A DNA stretch of 64,000 bases from Prorocentrum cordatum (Eukaryota > Sar > Dinophyceae > Prorocentrales > Prorocentraceae): positions 71,345 through 135,344 of the forward strand of contig CAUYUJ010018494.1 in assembly GCA_963575745.1 (NCBI GenBank), read 5' to 3'. The position numbers were made by a program, and so were the translations under genes. Shown piece after piece: positions 21,966 to 33,118 of the stretch (position 1 is the first letter of the stretch; the number at the start of each line of letters is the position of its first letter). The notes below the pieces were generated by a model, which was given only the letters and a program-made list of their open reading frames with translations, did not search any database and was not told where the DNA came from.

Positions 21966-21984
21966 CCTTATAAGAAACGCCTCC

Positions 21985-22755
21985 CTGTCGCGCCCCCAGA
22001 CGTGTCGGTAAGGCGGGCCGGGCGGTTTGCTTGGTAATTTGTCACCAACTTCTGACCCTGAAGCGTGAAATTTGCACCGGCTTCACGGATGGAGGGCGGG
22101 CGACCGTTTGCAAAGTGTGGTTCTCGTCTTGGCGCCGCGCGCATTGATGTTGAACAGTTGCAGTCGCTTCACGGCTGGGGGGCGGGTGGTTTGAAAGTTG
22201 TGGCTCTCGCTTTAGCGCCGCGCACATTCGTCCTGACAGCTTGCAACAATTTCACGGATAGGGGGAGGGTCGTTTCCAAAATGTGGTTCTCGCCTTAGCG
22301 CCGCACTCAGTAGTTTTGATGAGAAGTCAAACAGCTTCACAGATGAAGGGCGGCGCTTTTTCAAAGTGTGGCCCTCGCCTTAGCGTCGCGCTCATTCTTT
22401 TTGAAATTGTGTAGCACTTTCGAAGACTCGCATGGTCGAATTCCAGGAATGGTGTCTGACAGGATGTATGTAGAGAAGTCAGAACGCAACAGTCACGTCG
22501 ATTCGCGACGTTGAAGTCCCAGGAATGGTGTTTTGACACGGTTTATGGTTGCCAGGACGCAACAGTCATGTTGATTCGCGACGCTGAAGTCCGAGAAATT
22601 GTGTTTTGGCACGATTATGGGTTCTCAGGCGTTTGCTTTCAAATGCGGCGTTTCTCGCAAGGCATGTCCGTGTTTGTAGGGCCCTGTAAAGAGGGACCTT
22701 GGAGGGAGTGTTTATTGCAACACCGCTGGTGCGTCTTAGGCTTGCACTGGTTCTC
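21985..22755 (-). repeat. Composite element X, copy C
   Basis: Read on the minus strand it has the junction after the GAG tract (near 22750), CCCTCCCTCCAAGGTCCCTC, units around CAAAACACCATTCCTGGGAC and CGCGAATCGACGTGACTGTT, about four 86-bp units (TTCACGGATGGAGGGCGGGC on the plus strand), and the end block CCGACACGTCTGGGGGCGCG at 21988-22010. Confidence 0.72.
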
Positions 22756-23240
22756 CTTCTTCCCCTCCTCCTCTTCCTCCCAGTCTCCTCAATCCCCAAT
22801 CCCCTCCCTTCCTCCTCTTGCTGCTGCCCTCCTCCTCTTCCTCCTCCTCCCCCTCCTCCTCCTCCTCCTCTTCCTCCTCCTCCTCCTCCTCCTCCTCCTC
22901 CTCCTCCCCCTCCTCCTCCTTCCCCTCCTCCTTCCTCCACCTCCTCCCAGCCTCCTCCCCCTCCTCCTCCCTCCTCCTCCTCCTCCTCCTCCTCCTCCTC
23001 CTCCTCCTCCCTCCTCCTTCTCCATCCCTCTCTCCCGCTCTCCCTCTCTCTTCCTCCTCCTGTTCCTCCTCCTGCTGCTCCGCCTTCTCCCTCCTTTTCC
23101 TCCTCCTTTCTCAGCCTTCTCCTCGTCCTCTTTTTCCTCCTCCTTTTCCTCCTCCCTCCTCCTCCTGCTCCTCCTCCTCCTCAGCCTCCTGCTCCTCCTC
23201 CTTCTCTTCCTCCTCCCCCTCCTCCTTCCCCTCCTCCTCT
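22755..23240. repeat. CTC triplet tract of copy C
   Basis: CTC triplets. On the minus strand this is the upstream GAG tract of element X copy C. Confidence 0.92.
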
Positions 23241-23479
23241 CTTGGCGGCGCCCACAGGGGGGGGGGGGGGCTGGCGCGAGGGGGGCGGCCTTCCGAGCAG
23301 CCGGAGGGCTGTCCAGGAAGGCCCGGCGGCTTCGGCGAAGCCCCGCTGGCCTCGGGGAGGCCTCTTCCGAAACGGCCAGGCCCTGCTGAGACGGCCCCTG
23401 GTCTTCTCAGGAGCCCGCCCCCGCCTTCTCAGGACCTCCCCCCTCGCGCAACCCCATTGTCGGTGCCGTTTTTTTTGTT

Positions 23480-23569
23480 GTTCTCTCTCTCTCTCTCTCT
23501 CTTTCTTTCTCTTTCTCTTTCTCTTTCTCTTTCTCTTTCTCTTTCTCTTTCTCTTTCCCTTTTTTCTCT
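23480..23569. repeat. (CT)n and (TTCTCT)n tract
   Basis: Continuous pyrimidines, (CT) then TTCTCT hexamers, immediately before the spliced-leader-like sequence. It could also act as a polypyrimidine tract. Confidence 0.9.
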
Positions 23570-23591
23570 TCCGCAGACATTTTGGCGCAAG
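23570..23591 (+). other. Possible relict dinoflagellate spliced leader
   Basis: The 22 bases starting TCCGCAGACATTTTGGC match the dinoflagellate spliced-leader consensus (D-CCGTAGCC-ATTTTGGC-TCAAG) at 19 of 22 positions. Differences are T to C at 5, C to A at 8 and T to G at 18. Relict leaders mark genes that were re-inserted from trans-spliced mRNA. The alternative is a chance match in which CCGCAG is an ordinary splice acceptor after the pyrimidine tract. Confidence 0.5.
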
Positions 23592-25743
23592 CCGCGGGCT
23601 CGACCTTTCCGTGATTGCAAGAGAACCCCCGACGCGCCACCCTCAGAAACACGTGCCTTCCACAACGTTTCGTGGAGCGGCCGTGAGCAGTGCGTTCCGC
23701 CCTGTGGCTGAAGTGCGTCATCATCTTCATCATATTCTACAAGCTGCCGCCATGGCGCGCGCCGCTGCCCTCTCGCGTCCGACTGGGGCGGCGACCACGT
23801 CGAGGTCTTCCATACCAGGTCCAGTGCAAAAGTTCTGAATTCTTCACACCAGCACGACTTCGGGACGTGCTGGACTTCCTGATGTACTGCGTGCTCATCG
23901 CCCTGACGAGCGTCAGGACGTTCGTCGTGCTCTACCTCCTGGAGGCCAGCCTGACGGGCTTCTGGCAGGCCCGGGCCCGTGCGCGACTGCGGCAGGCTCG
24001 GCCCCTCGCCGCGTCGGGCTCTGCCCTGTGCCCTCCCACCCTCGCCCCCGCCGCGTCGGAGGATGAGGTGGAGGAGACGCAGGCCGCCCTGCAGCTGCTG
24101 GGCGCCGCACCCTGCGGCTCCGACGGCCGCGCGGCGTCGCCCCCTCCAGCGGCGCCGAGGTACTGCGTCACCACGGGCGCGGCCGAAGCGGCTCAGTCTT
24201 CTCCTGTCCCCCTCCGGCCCGAGGAGGAGGAGGAGGGCGACGTCGACGGCGGCGACGACGCCCGCTCGCTCAGTGGAGGACCGCCTCTCCACGCCGCCTC
24301 TCCGCGCCGCGACGGCGGCCCCGCTGCGGCTAAGCTCCCCGGCGGGGTCAACGCCGCGACCTTGCCGCCCGGCGCCGCCGCCGCCCCGGCGGGGGCCCCC
24401 GGCGCTGCCGCCGCCGGCGCGCCCTCCTCGACCTGGCGGCCGCCCCTGGTTCCTCCAGCGTAGGCGCCGCCGCCGACGGCGCGAGGCCCGCTTCGGGCGC
24501 CGCGGCCTCTGCCCGCGACGAGGCCACCACCCCCGACCGCCCCCGCCCCCAGGAAGAGTAGGGCGCCGACTGCGTTGGCGACGACGACGCTCGCTCGCCG
24601 CGTCGAGCATTCGACTGGATCAGCGCGGGAGCCCAGCGCCTTGCAGCGGCGGATGATGCGGGGCGGTCGCAGGGCTCTGCCAGCGCGGCCAACCGCGGGC
24701 GAGCCCAGTGCCGCTGCTGACGCGTCGCGGTGGTTCCCCCCAGCGCAGACGCCAACGCCGCGGAGGTGCGCCCTTCCAGTGAAGGCGCCGCTGCAACTCC
24801 GTCGCTCACTCCGTCGCACAGCGCCAACGACACCACGGCAGGAGCGCTCCGCGCCGCCGACGCCAGTGCCCCCCTCGACGCCGCCGCCGACCCCGGCCCC
24901 CCCGGCGAGTGTGTTATCACCGCTGACGCAGCCAACGCGGCGCCCCTCGGCGCGGGCGTCGCCCCCGCGCTGAGCGGCTCCGACGCCGACGTCCCAGCCC
25001 TCGCCTCCAGCGCCGTCGTCTCCGACGGCTGTCGCAAGAATGACGCCGCGGACGCCCTCGCTGACGAGACCACCTTCGCGCGCCACTTTCTCGGCGACCC
25101 GGCGCCGTGCGACGCGCCGCTGACGGCGGCGACGCCCCTCGACCCCGACGGCGCCGCAGCCGCACTAGGTAAAGACGCCCCTCCAAGGCGGCGCCGACGC
25201 AGAGGCCCTGCCCTCCCCCGAAGTTGGCGCGGACCCCGCGCCGCCCAGCGCCGGCGCCCGCACGGCGGAGGCGCCCGGCGCTGCCCCAGTCTGAGACGCG
25301 CGACCTTCGGCGCCGGCGCCCAGCCTCCGCCCGGCGACTCCGCGGCTGAGCGTCGCGTGAGGCTCGGCGGCGTTGACCTGAAGCATTGCGAGGCCGTCGG
25401 GCGCCCGCGGGGCCGCCGCCCCCGGCGCGCCCTGTCGCCTCGCAGGCCTGCGCCCGACGCCCCCCTCGGAGGCTCGATCTGCGTCGGCTCCAAAGTTGTT
25501 GTTTGTGACCGGGCCCGCAACCCCATCAGCGGACTGCGCGGCGTTGTGGGCGGCCAGGGCCCCGACGGCCCATGCGTCGTCCACCTCGCAGACGGCTGTG
25601 CGGCCCGTCTCTGGACGTCCAGCCTCCAGCCGCGCGCGGAGTTCTTCTTCTCCGCCGCGCCGCAAATGCTCGGCCCCCCCGCGCGGCCACTTCCGTTGCG
25701 CTGGCGCTGGCGGCCAGCGCTCCGACACCCTGCGCGGGCGTAG
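23592..25743 (+). other. Very GC-rich, possibly coding segment with a KOW-like stretch
   Basis: Over 70% GC by eye and open in several frames on both strands, so frame choice is weak. One frame (23690-24463) has a hydrophobic helix DFLMYCVLIALTSVRTFVVL followed by Ala/Pro/Glu-rich sequence. Another (to 25743) ends with GSKVVVCDRARNPISGLRGVV and VVHLADGC...SLQP at about 25477-25632, resembling small beta-barrel (KOW/SH3-like) modules in dinoflagellate proteins. The frames do not join without shifts. It may be a retrocopy or an Ala-rich gene. I assign no function. Confidence 0.3.
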
Positions 25744-25944
25744 ATGCAGCCAGCGCCCCGACGCCTCGCGCGGACGTCGAGTGGGCCGCCTTGCGCGCGC
25801 AGCGGCTCCTCGCCGCAGCTGCTGCGAGGCCTCCACCAGGCAACCGTTCGTCCGCCGCCTCCGTCGCCTCGCCGCCCCCTCGCACATCCGCGAGGCAGGG
25901 GACAGCAGTGGTTAGTTTGGCTGCGCCCTAGCAACGGCGTGTTC

Positions 25945-26575
25945 ATTCCTTTCGCCCGCCAACGCAGCTTCGCATCACCCGAACGCACGGGACGAGCACA
26001 AGATCGAAACCGATTTCCCAGTGGGGCGGTCTCCGTGTCACTGCGACCTCACCACCCAGCCTCCTATATATATATATATAGGATATATATATGTATATCC
26101 TATATATATATATATCGAGAGAGAGAGAGAGAGATAAAGAGAGAGAGAGAGAGAGAAAGAGATAACACATCATAATAAAAAACGAGCACGAGCGCGAGAG
26201 AGAGAGAGAGAGGGAGAAATAGAGAGAGAGAAAGAGAGAACAAAAAAGAGCGACATCACCAAACAGCCATGACATGCAACGAAGGACTGAGAGAGACGGA
26301 GTAGAGAGAACGATATTGAGAGCGAGGAAAGAGGAACAACGTGCATTTGTACGTATATGCACGCAGAAGGAAGAAAGTCGATAGAGTGATATCTGTATAT
26401 ATATATATATATATATATATAAATATATTTATGTACACGTATATTTAGATCGCGGAGGCGAGGGGGTGACATCGCACTGGGATGGAGAGACCTCCACCGG
26501 GAAATCGGTTTCGTTTTCGTGTTCGTGTCGTGCGTGCGGACGAGGCGAAGCTGCGTGGGCGCGCGAGAGGAATGA
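25945..26575. repeat. Inverted ~115-bp arms round a TA/GA/TA microsatellite
   Basis: 25945-26062 and 26450-26575 are diverged reverse complements. Shared words on the plus strand of the right arm are GGGAAATCGGTTTCG and CGAAGCTGCGTGGGCG. They enclose (TA)n, (GA)n and again (TA)n (26063-26445). The right arm recurs at 36776-36900. Confidence 0.7.
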
Positions 26576-26629
26576 TGCCGCTGTGGCATTGGGATGAGGA
26601 GCCGGTTGTCCGCCGCCCCCCTTCTTCGC

Positions 26630-26762
26630 GCGGTGGCGGGGGGTGTCCCGTCGGTGGCGCGGCGGTGTCCCGTCGGTGTCCCATCGGTGGCGCGGCGGTG
26701 TCCCGTCGGTGGTGCAGGGTGTCACGTCGGTGGCGCGTTGTGTCCCGTCTGTTGCGCGGCGG
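26630..26762. repeat. GGTGTCCCGTC minisatellite
   Basis: Roughly ten imperfect units of GGTGTCCCGTCGGTGGCGCG type. The paralogous copy at about 36950-37083 uses GGTGTCCCGCC/GTC. Confidence 0.8.
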
Positions 26763-27925
26763 TGAGATCGATTGTGAGATCGATGGTGAGATCGATTGTG
26801 AGATTTGTTGTCCGATCGATAGTGAGATTTGTTGTGAGATCGATAGTGAGATCCGTTGTGAGATCGATCTTGGGATCTGTTGTGAGATCGATGGTGAGAT
26901 TACTTGTGAGATCGATCGCGGGATCGACAGTAGGATCGATCGTGAGATTCATCGGGAGATCGATCGGGAGATCGATTGCGAGACCGATCGTGAGATCGAT
27001 GGTGGGATCGATTGTGGGATCGATAGTGAGACCGTTAGTGAGAGCTGATGTGAGTCAGAATGTGAGACCGATAGTGAGTTCGATGGTCAGATCGATTGAG
27101 AGATCGATTTGGAGGTCGATTGTGAGATTTGTTGTGATATCGATGGTGGGATCGCTTGTGAGATCGATAGTTGGTTTGATTGTCAGGTCGATTGTGCGAT
27201 CGATTTCGAGATCGATCGTTCGATCTGATATGTGATCGATTGTGAGATCGATCGTGAGATCGATTGTGAGATAGATCGTGAGATCGGGTGTGAGTTCGCT
27301 AGTGAGATCCTTTGTGATATCGTCTGTTGTGAGATGGTGGGATCGCTCGTGAGGTCTATAGTGGGATCGACCGTGAGATCTGCTGTGAGATCGATTGTGA
27401 GATCGATTGTGCGATCGATTGTGGGTCCGATCGTGAGATCGATGGTGCGATCGATTGTGAGATTGAATGTGTGACCTGTAGTGATCGTGAGAACTGTTGT
27501 GAGATCGACCGTGAGTCCGAATTTGAGATCGATAGTGGGTTCGATGGTCAGATTGATGGTGAGATGGATTTTGCAATCGACTCGTGAGAACCATGGTGCG
27601 ATCGATTGTGAGAAGATAGTGAGACCGATCGTGAGAACTGTTGTGATATCGATAGTGAGTCCGAGTGTGAGATCGATAGTGCGTTCAATGGTCAGATCGA
27701 TGGTGAGATCGATTGGGAGATCGGATGCTAAATCTCTTACGCCTGAGATCGGTCGTGGGATCGTTTGTGACATCGATAGTGAGTCCGACCGTAAGAGCGA
27801 TAGTGAGATCGATTGTGCAATCGATAGTCAAATCTGTTGTGAGATCGATCGTCAGCTAGATTGTGAAGTCGATAGTGATATTTGTTGTGCGATCGAGAGT
27901 TTGATCGATGTGAGATCAAATGGAT
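26763..27925. repeat. 12-bp GTGAGATCGATT minisatellite, array 1
   Basis: About 95 units of a 12-bp repeat centred on GATCGAT. The length is divisible by three and most units lack stops, so Arg-Ser-Ile-Val, Asp-Cys-Glu-Ile, Asp-Leu-Thr-Ile and Ser-Gln-Ser-Ile repeats appear in different frames of both strands. Not a gene. Confidence 0.95.
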
Positions 27926-28000
27926 GAGACGTTGGTTCCCCCTCCCCCTTTCCGAGCCTTCATCTCACCCGAAGGGTGGTCGTATAGGTATAACTGGAGA
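27926..28000. repeat. Conserved right end of the compound repeat, copy 1
   Basis: GACGTTGGTTCCCC...TCACCCGAAGGGTGGTCGTATAGGTA directly follows the 12-bp array, as it also does at 37931-37998. CACCC-GAA-GGGTG forms a small hairpin. Confidence 0.8.
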
Positions 28001-28735
28001 AACAGGAGAGATAAAGACAGAGAGAGAGAGAGAGCGAGAGAGAGAGAGAGAACGAAACATATTATAACTAGACCAGAATACAATGCATTTCCGAATGAGA
28101 ACTGGCCGGGAGGAAGGTCGATCGAGGTACCTGCGACAAATTCAGACATTCATTGTTTTTTTGTTCTCTCTGTTTCTCGGTTTATAAAAATATGTTTAGG
28201 GACATTCGATCTCGACATCGCTACGAAACGTAAGGTTTGTAAAGGATTTCGGCATGCGCGCTCGACGATGTGCGCGTGTGCGCACTTCGTCCCATGTCTT
28301 GCATTGGAGTACCGAGCATCGTATTTTTGAAGATGGAAAAAGTGTGCGCGCATGGTACTCTGGCAAAGGATGGGAGGGGGGGTCGATACCTGTTTGGCTG
28401 GGATTATATGCATTAAACTTTAGAGTGAACGGTGGGGCAACATCATACGTAAATTGCACATCCCTGGGGGGGGCGCATAAATCCAGCCTCGGGACGGTGG
28501 TGGATCTGAATTCTTTTTTGAACGGAGAATCTAGGAGGCGACGGGGCGGCGGCAGCGACCACGAAGCCGCCAGACCGGCAGCCCGGCCAAGACGACGGGC
28601 GGCGACGAGGCGGCGACGGGGCGGCGACGGCGACCACGGAGCCGTCAGACCGCCTGACAGGCCCAGACGACGGGCTGCGACGGGCCCGTAGCGACGGCGA
28701 CCACGGAGCCGACGGATCGCCAGAGGCCCAGTTCC
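28001..28735. other. Unassigned DNA with (GA)n and a GGCGGCGAC minisatellite
   Basis: 28015-28055 is (GA)n. 28060-28500 is AT-richer and featureless. 28535-28735 contains about three ~85-bp GC-rich units (GGCGACCACGGAGCCG...GGCCCAGACGACGGGC). Confidence 0.6.
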
Positions 28736-28737
28736 TT

Positions 28738-29067
28738 AGAAAAGTAAGAAGCCCTAAGTGCAGCAAGCAATGCTTGGGGAATAAGGATTGCCCGCCAGGG
28801 AAGGCTGAGAATGAGGGCGATGAGAAGGACGAGGAGTTGCAGGATGAGCGCGAGGCGAGAGTTTGGATGTCAGATCGTGTTGAACGTGCTGAGTTTGAGG
28901 GCTCGGGCGCCGCGCCCGAGTCTGCCTGATCGCCAGCTGTGAGCGCAGCCTGGGCTAGCGACCAGCCCCTAAGCCAGGAGGCAATGAATGGAGAGCAGCA
29001 GCAGGATGAGGATGAGGACAAGGCCGAAATGCGGGCAGCTATTCCTGTGGGGATACGGAAGAGACAG

Positions 29068-29105
<38 letters not shown>
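28738..29105 (+). other. Possible coding fragment, hypothetical
   Basis: One frame reads RSPKCSKQCLGNKDCPPGKA, then an acidic DEKDEELQDEREARVWMSD stretch, to a TGA at 28927-28929. Beyond it a second short frame is rich in Glu and runs into (GA)n. Four Cys within 20 residues are noticeable, but there is no family match and no clear start. Weakly supported. Confidence 0.2.
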
Positions 29106-29107
<2 letters not shown>

Positions 29108-29630
29108 ACAACAGAGGGGGTTGAAGGAGGAAAAGGATATGGAGGAGGACGAGAAGGAGGACGTGAAGGAGGAGGAGGAGGAGGAGGGCAGGGGAGGAGG
29201 AGAGGAGCAGGAGGCGGAGGAGGAGGGGAGGACGATGGGGAGGAGGATGCTGATGATTGATGATGATGATGATGTGATGATGATGATGATGATGATGATG
29301 ATGAGGAGGAGGAGGGGAGGAGGAGGAGAGGAGGAGGAGGAGGAGGAGGAGGAGGGAGGAGGAGGAGGAGGAGGAGGAGGAAGAAGGAGAGGGAGATTTG
29401 GAGGAGGGAGGAGGAGGAGGAGGAGGTCGGGTGAGGAGGAGTTCGAGGGGGGAGAGGGGAGGAGGATTTGGCGTAGTAGGAGGGAAGCAGGAGGAGGAGG
29501 GTTGAGGGGGACGGGGGTGGATGAGGATGAGCTGGAGGAGGAGGAGGAGGAGGAGGAGGAGGAGGAAGAGGAGGAGGAGGAGGAGGAGGAGGAGGATCTG
29601 GAGGATATGGAGTTTGAGGGGGAGGTACGC
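29106..29630. repeat. GAG/GGA tract with a GATGAT core
   Basis: Purine triplets. 29255-29305 is GATGAT. Glu-rich and Arg/Gly-rich frames are compositional. Confidence 0.92.
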
Positions 29631-29944
29631 ATGTTCTTCTGAGCAGAGTATGCAGAAGCGCCTGTCAGCCGTTCTCCTGCCGAAGCACGACCTCGGCCAA
29701 CATAGTGTCAGGAGCGGGGTCGTTACAGACTCGTCACGCACACAGGAGTCAGCAGCCCCGCACAGGTGTCAGGCGTACATAGTCTGAGGTCAAGAGTTCC
29801 AGTGCAGTTGCAGCAGGGATCGCGTGGCAGCCCAGGGTGTCGATTCGAATGTGGAGGCTATGTGCGCGATGCGTCCAGGCAGTGCGCAGTGCCCGAGGAT
29901 GGAGTCTGGATGCCATTTGAGCGCGTTCCAGAATTTGGAGTACG

Positions 29945-30130
29945 GTTGGGGCGATGGTTAAGAAATGTGCCCAGGAGGCTTCTGACCCTGAGGGGATTCC
30001 TTGGGGCGGCAGTGATGTCCATGGTCCATCCGCGATTGGAGTTCTCCACCGGCCTCGAGACCCTGGATTCCTTATCCACCGGTCCCTTATCCAATGGCTC
30101 AGCCGTTATCCCACAGGTGGGGTTCATCAC
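29945..30130. repeat. Dispersed repeat, copy 2 (partner at 5.70 kb)
   Basis: Ordered similarity to 5700-5890: GGGGCGGCAGTGATGTCCA, TTGGAGTTCTCCACCGGCC, ACCCTGGATTCCTTATCC and CTTATCCAATGGC. The surrounding 29640-30600 is otherwise unassigned, apart from reversed CCAAGAGG-type minisatellite at 30450-30510. Confidence 0.65.
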
Positions 30131-30620
30131 GCCATCTCACGTTGGCTTCACGTCACATCCCGCAGTCGTGCGGACTCCGCCCGCGCGACCGCAGCAGACC
30201 CGCCCGGCGAGTGCGCGGGCCCTGCCCGCGGGTGGAGCGTCGCGTGCTGCCGTCTCGGGCAGCGATCCCCGGTGCTTGCGCAGCGAGCTGCAGGATCTGC
30301 ATCGTTTTTTTTCGGTGGTCGGACCAGCGCGCACAGACTCGCTGGGCATCTTCGCCAGGTGCATCCAGAAGCCCAGAGCCGAGCGTTATTTCGTATCTGC
30401 ACCTGGGCTCCCGCGCTGATTCCTTGCGCGAGAAAAACACACGAAGACGGACCAAGAGGCTCCCAAAACGGCCCCAAGAGGGAACCAAAAGGGCCCCACG
30501 AGGAATCCGAAGCTACTTTGGTTCAGGCAAGTCGAACTCGAGCGTCCTGTTTTCACAGACGCTCCTCTGCGCAGGCAGAGCCAATACCCTCACGCATTGC
30601 CCAGCTGTCCGTGAGCAGAA

Positions 30621-31742
30621 ATGTGCTCGAGGCTTGCCATGTCGCTGAAGGTGAAGAACACGTTCCTCGTTGTGGACGAACAGTCCATCCAAGACGAGGA
30701 CGAGGATTCGAACTCCGAAACGATCTGGCGCCGAAGGGCGACGGCGCCGGCCGCCACAGGGCTTCGCATGACGCAGTCCTTACCGAACTCGCCTCGCCTG
30801 GGCGCCAGCGCGAAGGCCGACATCTCTGATGCCACCTCTGTGGGCGACACCGAGGGGACCGAGAGCAAGGCGGCGGGATATGATACCCCAGAGGAGTTCC
30901 TCGACGAGTGCCAGTCGGAATTCGGCCAGTGCTGGTCGGCCTCGGCTGAAGACGCGATGAACTACAGCGTGGCAGACCCGTGCGTTTGGCAGGGCTGGAT
31001 GATCTCAAACATGGTGCCGTTCGACATGCATGGCCTTGGCGATGGTCTGTGTACCCCGGCGTGCGCCCCACATGAGGCGGAGGAGCCTGGGGTCTGGGGA
31101 AGCGAGGTGACGCTGATGATGCGGAACGTTCCGAAGAAGCTGACGCAGCATGCGCTCCTGGAGGAGATCAACTCGAGAGGCTTCGCGGGCACCTATGATT
31201 TTGTGTACCTCCCGATGGACCAGGACTCGAATATCAATCGAGGTTACTCCTTCATCAACTTCGTGGACCCTGCATATGCCGCGGCATTCAAGGCCCTCTA
31301 CGAGGGCCGCCAGCTCAGCCAGTACAGCTCCCGGAAGGTCATTGCCATCCTCCCGGCGGTGCTGCAGGGCTTCGAGGCCAACCGGGCGCACTTCTCCACT
31401 GCGCGCGTGTCCCGGGAGGATCCGGGCGCGCGTCCCCTGTTCCTCCGGGAGCCGCCGACGCCTGCGAAGCAGTCGGAGGTGCCCGAGAAGTGCCGAGCGC
31501 CCCGCGCCGAGGGCACTGCCTCGAAGTCGGCGGCGTCCTCCCTGGAGGCGCGGCCGCGGCACGAGCCCGGGGCGCCCGCGGGCAGGTCCTGCGCGGCGTC
31601 GGCCTCGGTCGGCGAGGCCCGAGGCGCGGCCAGGCGAGACGAGTCCAGGGTCAAGTTCTGCCCGTACTGCGCGGGCCGGGTGGGGGAGGGCTTCAAGTTC
31701 TGCCAGTACTGTGGCGAGTCCCTGAGCCTGCAGGGGCTCTGA
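30621..31742 (+). CDS. Mei2-like RNA-binding protein with C-terminal zinc ribbon
   Basis: A 373-residue protein from one uninterrupted exon. An RRM of the Mei2 C-terminal type spans about residues 160-262: EVTLMMRNVPKKLTQHALLE with RNP2 at 164-171, then NRGYSFINFVDP with RNP1 at 206-214. Mei2 proteins bind single-stranded RNA, and the founding yeast member controls meiosis. This family is expanded in dinoflagellates, where individual roles are unknown. The N-terminus has VKNTFLVVDE (11-20), a motif I associate with many dinoflagellate proteins, then an Arg/Ser/Pro region. Residues 270-340 are disordered. The C-terminus has CPYC (347-350) and CQYC (361-364), a two-knuckle zinc ribbon. The start is the first ATG; an alternative is residue 7 (30639). 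An AG at about 30617 (GAGCAG) could accept the spliced leader. It is the only intact host gene in the window. Confidence 0.88.
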   Translation: MCSRLAMSLKVKNTFLVVDEQSIQDEDEDSNSETIWRRRATAPAATGLRMTQSLPNSPRLGASAKADISDATSVGDTEGTESKAAGYDTPEEFLDECQSEFGQCWSASAEDAMNYSVADPCVWQGWMISNMVPFDMHGLGDGLCTPACAPHEAEEPGVWGSEVTLMMRNVPKKLTQHALLEEINSRGFAGTYDFVYLPMDQDSNINRGYSFINFVDPAYAAAFKALYEGRQLSQYSSRKVIAILPAVLQGFEANRAHFSTARVSREDPGARPLFLREPPTPAKQSEVPEKCRAPRAEGTASKSAASSLEARPRHEPGAPAGRSCAASASVGEARGAARRDESRVKFCPYCAGRVGEGFKFCQYCGESLSLQGL

Positions 31743-31789
31743 GAGCGGCTCCGTCCCTCCGAATAGCGGGGGCGAGCGCGTCCCGTGGG

Positions 31790-32095
31790 CGCTGGGGGAG
31801 GGGGGGGGGGGCTCGAACCAAGGGTGGGCCCCCCCTGAGATGCAAGGGGGGCGGGGGGGGGTTGAACTGGGGGGGGACCCCCTGAGTCGCAAGGGGGGGG
31901 GGTGTTCGAACCGGGGGGGTGGGCCCCATGTCAAAGGGGGGGGGGTCGAACTGGGGAAGGCCCCCCTCCCCTTGTACCAGGGGCGGAGGGGGATTCGAAC
32001 CTGGGGGGGGTGGGACCCCCCTGTTCTGTCCAAAGGGGGGGGTTCGAACGAACTGGGGCAGAGGGACCCCCACCCCTCGACCCCGCCCTGCAACC
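31790..32095. repeat. G-rich arm with TTCGAAC words (left)
   Basis: About six ~50-bp units of G-runs plus TTCGAAC/TCGAACTGGGG and CCCCCTGAG.TGCAAGGGG. This is the left counterpart of the C-rich arm at 33800-34130. Confidence 0.75.
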
Positions 32096-32234
32096 GACGA
32101 TCAGCCGGCGCCGGCGCCGGCGCCGTCGGGCAGCGACGACGACGACTCGATGACGACGACGACGACGACGCCGTCGACCGCGACGAGGACGCTGGCGCTG
32201 GCGCCGTCAGGCAGCGACGACGACGATGGCGACT

Positions 32235-32282
<48 letters not shown>

Positions 32283-32307
32283 GTGGCGGTGGCGTCGGCG
32301 GCGGCGG

Positions 32308-32344
<37 letters not shown>

Positions 32345-32496
32345 GACGACGACGACGACGACGACGAAAACGACCGCGACGACGACTCGATGACGACGAC
32401 GACGTCGACGATGACGAGGACGCTGGCGCTGGCGCCGTCGGGCAGCGACGACAACGACGACGACGACGACGACGGCGGTGGCGGCGGCGGCGATGG

Positions 32497-32528
<32 letters not shown>

Positions 32529-32642
32529 GCGAAGGAGACGGCGACGACGTCGACGACGACTGCGACGATGACGACGGCGACAGCGACCGCGACGGCGACG
32601 ACGACGACCACGACGACGGCGACGGGGACGACGACTCGATGC

Positions 32643-32674
<32 letters not shown>

Positions 32675-32719
32675 ACGCTGGCGGCCGTCGGGCAGCGACA
32701 ACGACGACGACGGCGACGA

Positions 32720-32757
<38 letters not shown>

Positions 32758-32985
32758 TCGGCGGCGGCGACTGCGACGACGAGGACGCGCACAGGGCCCC
32801 CCCGTATGAGTTGCAGGGGAGGGGATTCGAACTGGGGGGGAGGCCCCCTGCTGCAACTGACGGCGACGGCGACGGCGCCGGCGCCGGTGCCGCCGGGCAG
32901 CGACGACGACGACGACCACGACGACGACGACGATGACGACGACGACCAGCGACGACGACGACGACGACATCGACGACGGCAACGG

Positions 32986-33016
<31 letters not shown>

Positions 33017-33081
33017 TGCGACGGCGACGACGGCGACGACGACGACGACGAGCGACGACGGCGACGACGACCTGCGACGAA

Positions 33082-33118
<37 letters not shown>

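Noticed and set aside
26594-27773. RSIV/DLTI-type tetrapeptide repeat proteins
   Set aside because: Frames on both strands are open because of the 12-bp unit; no frame is favoured by codon use.
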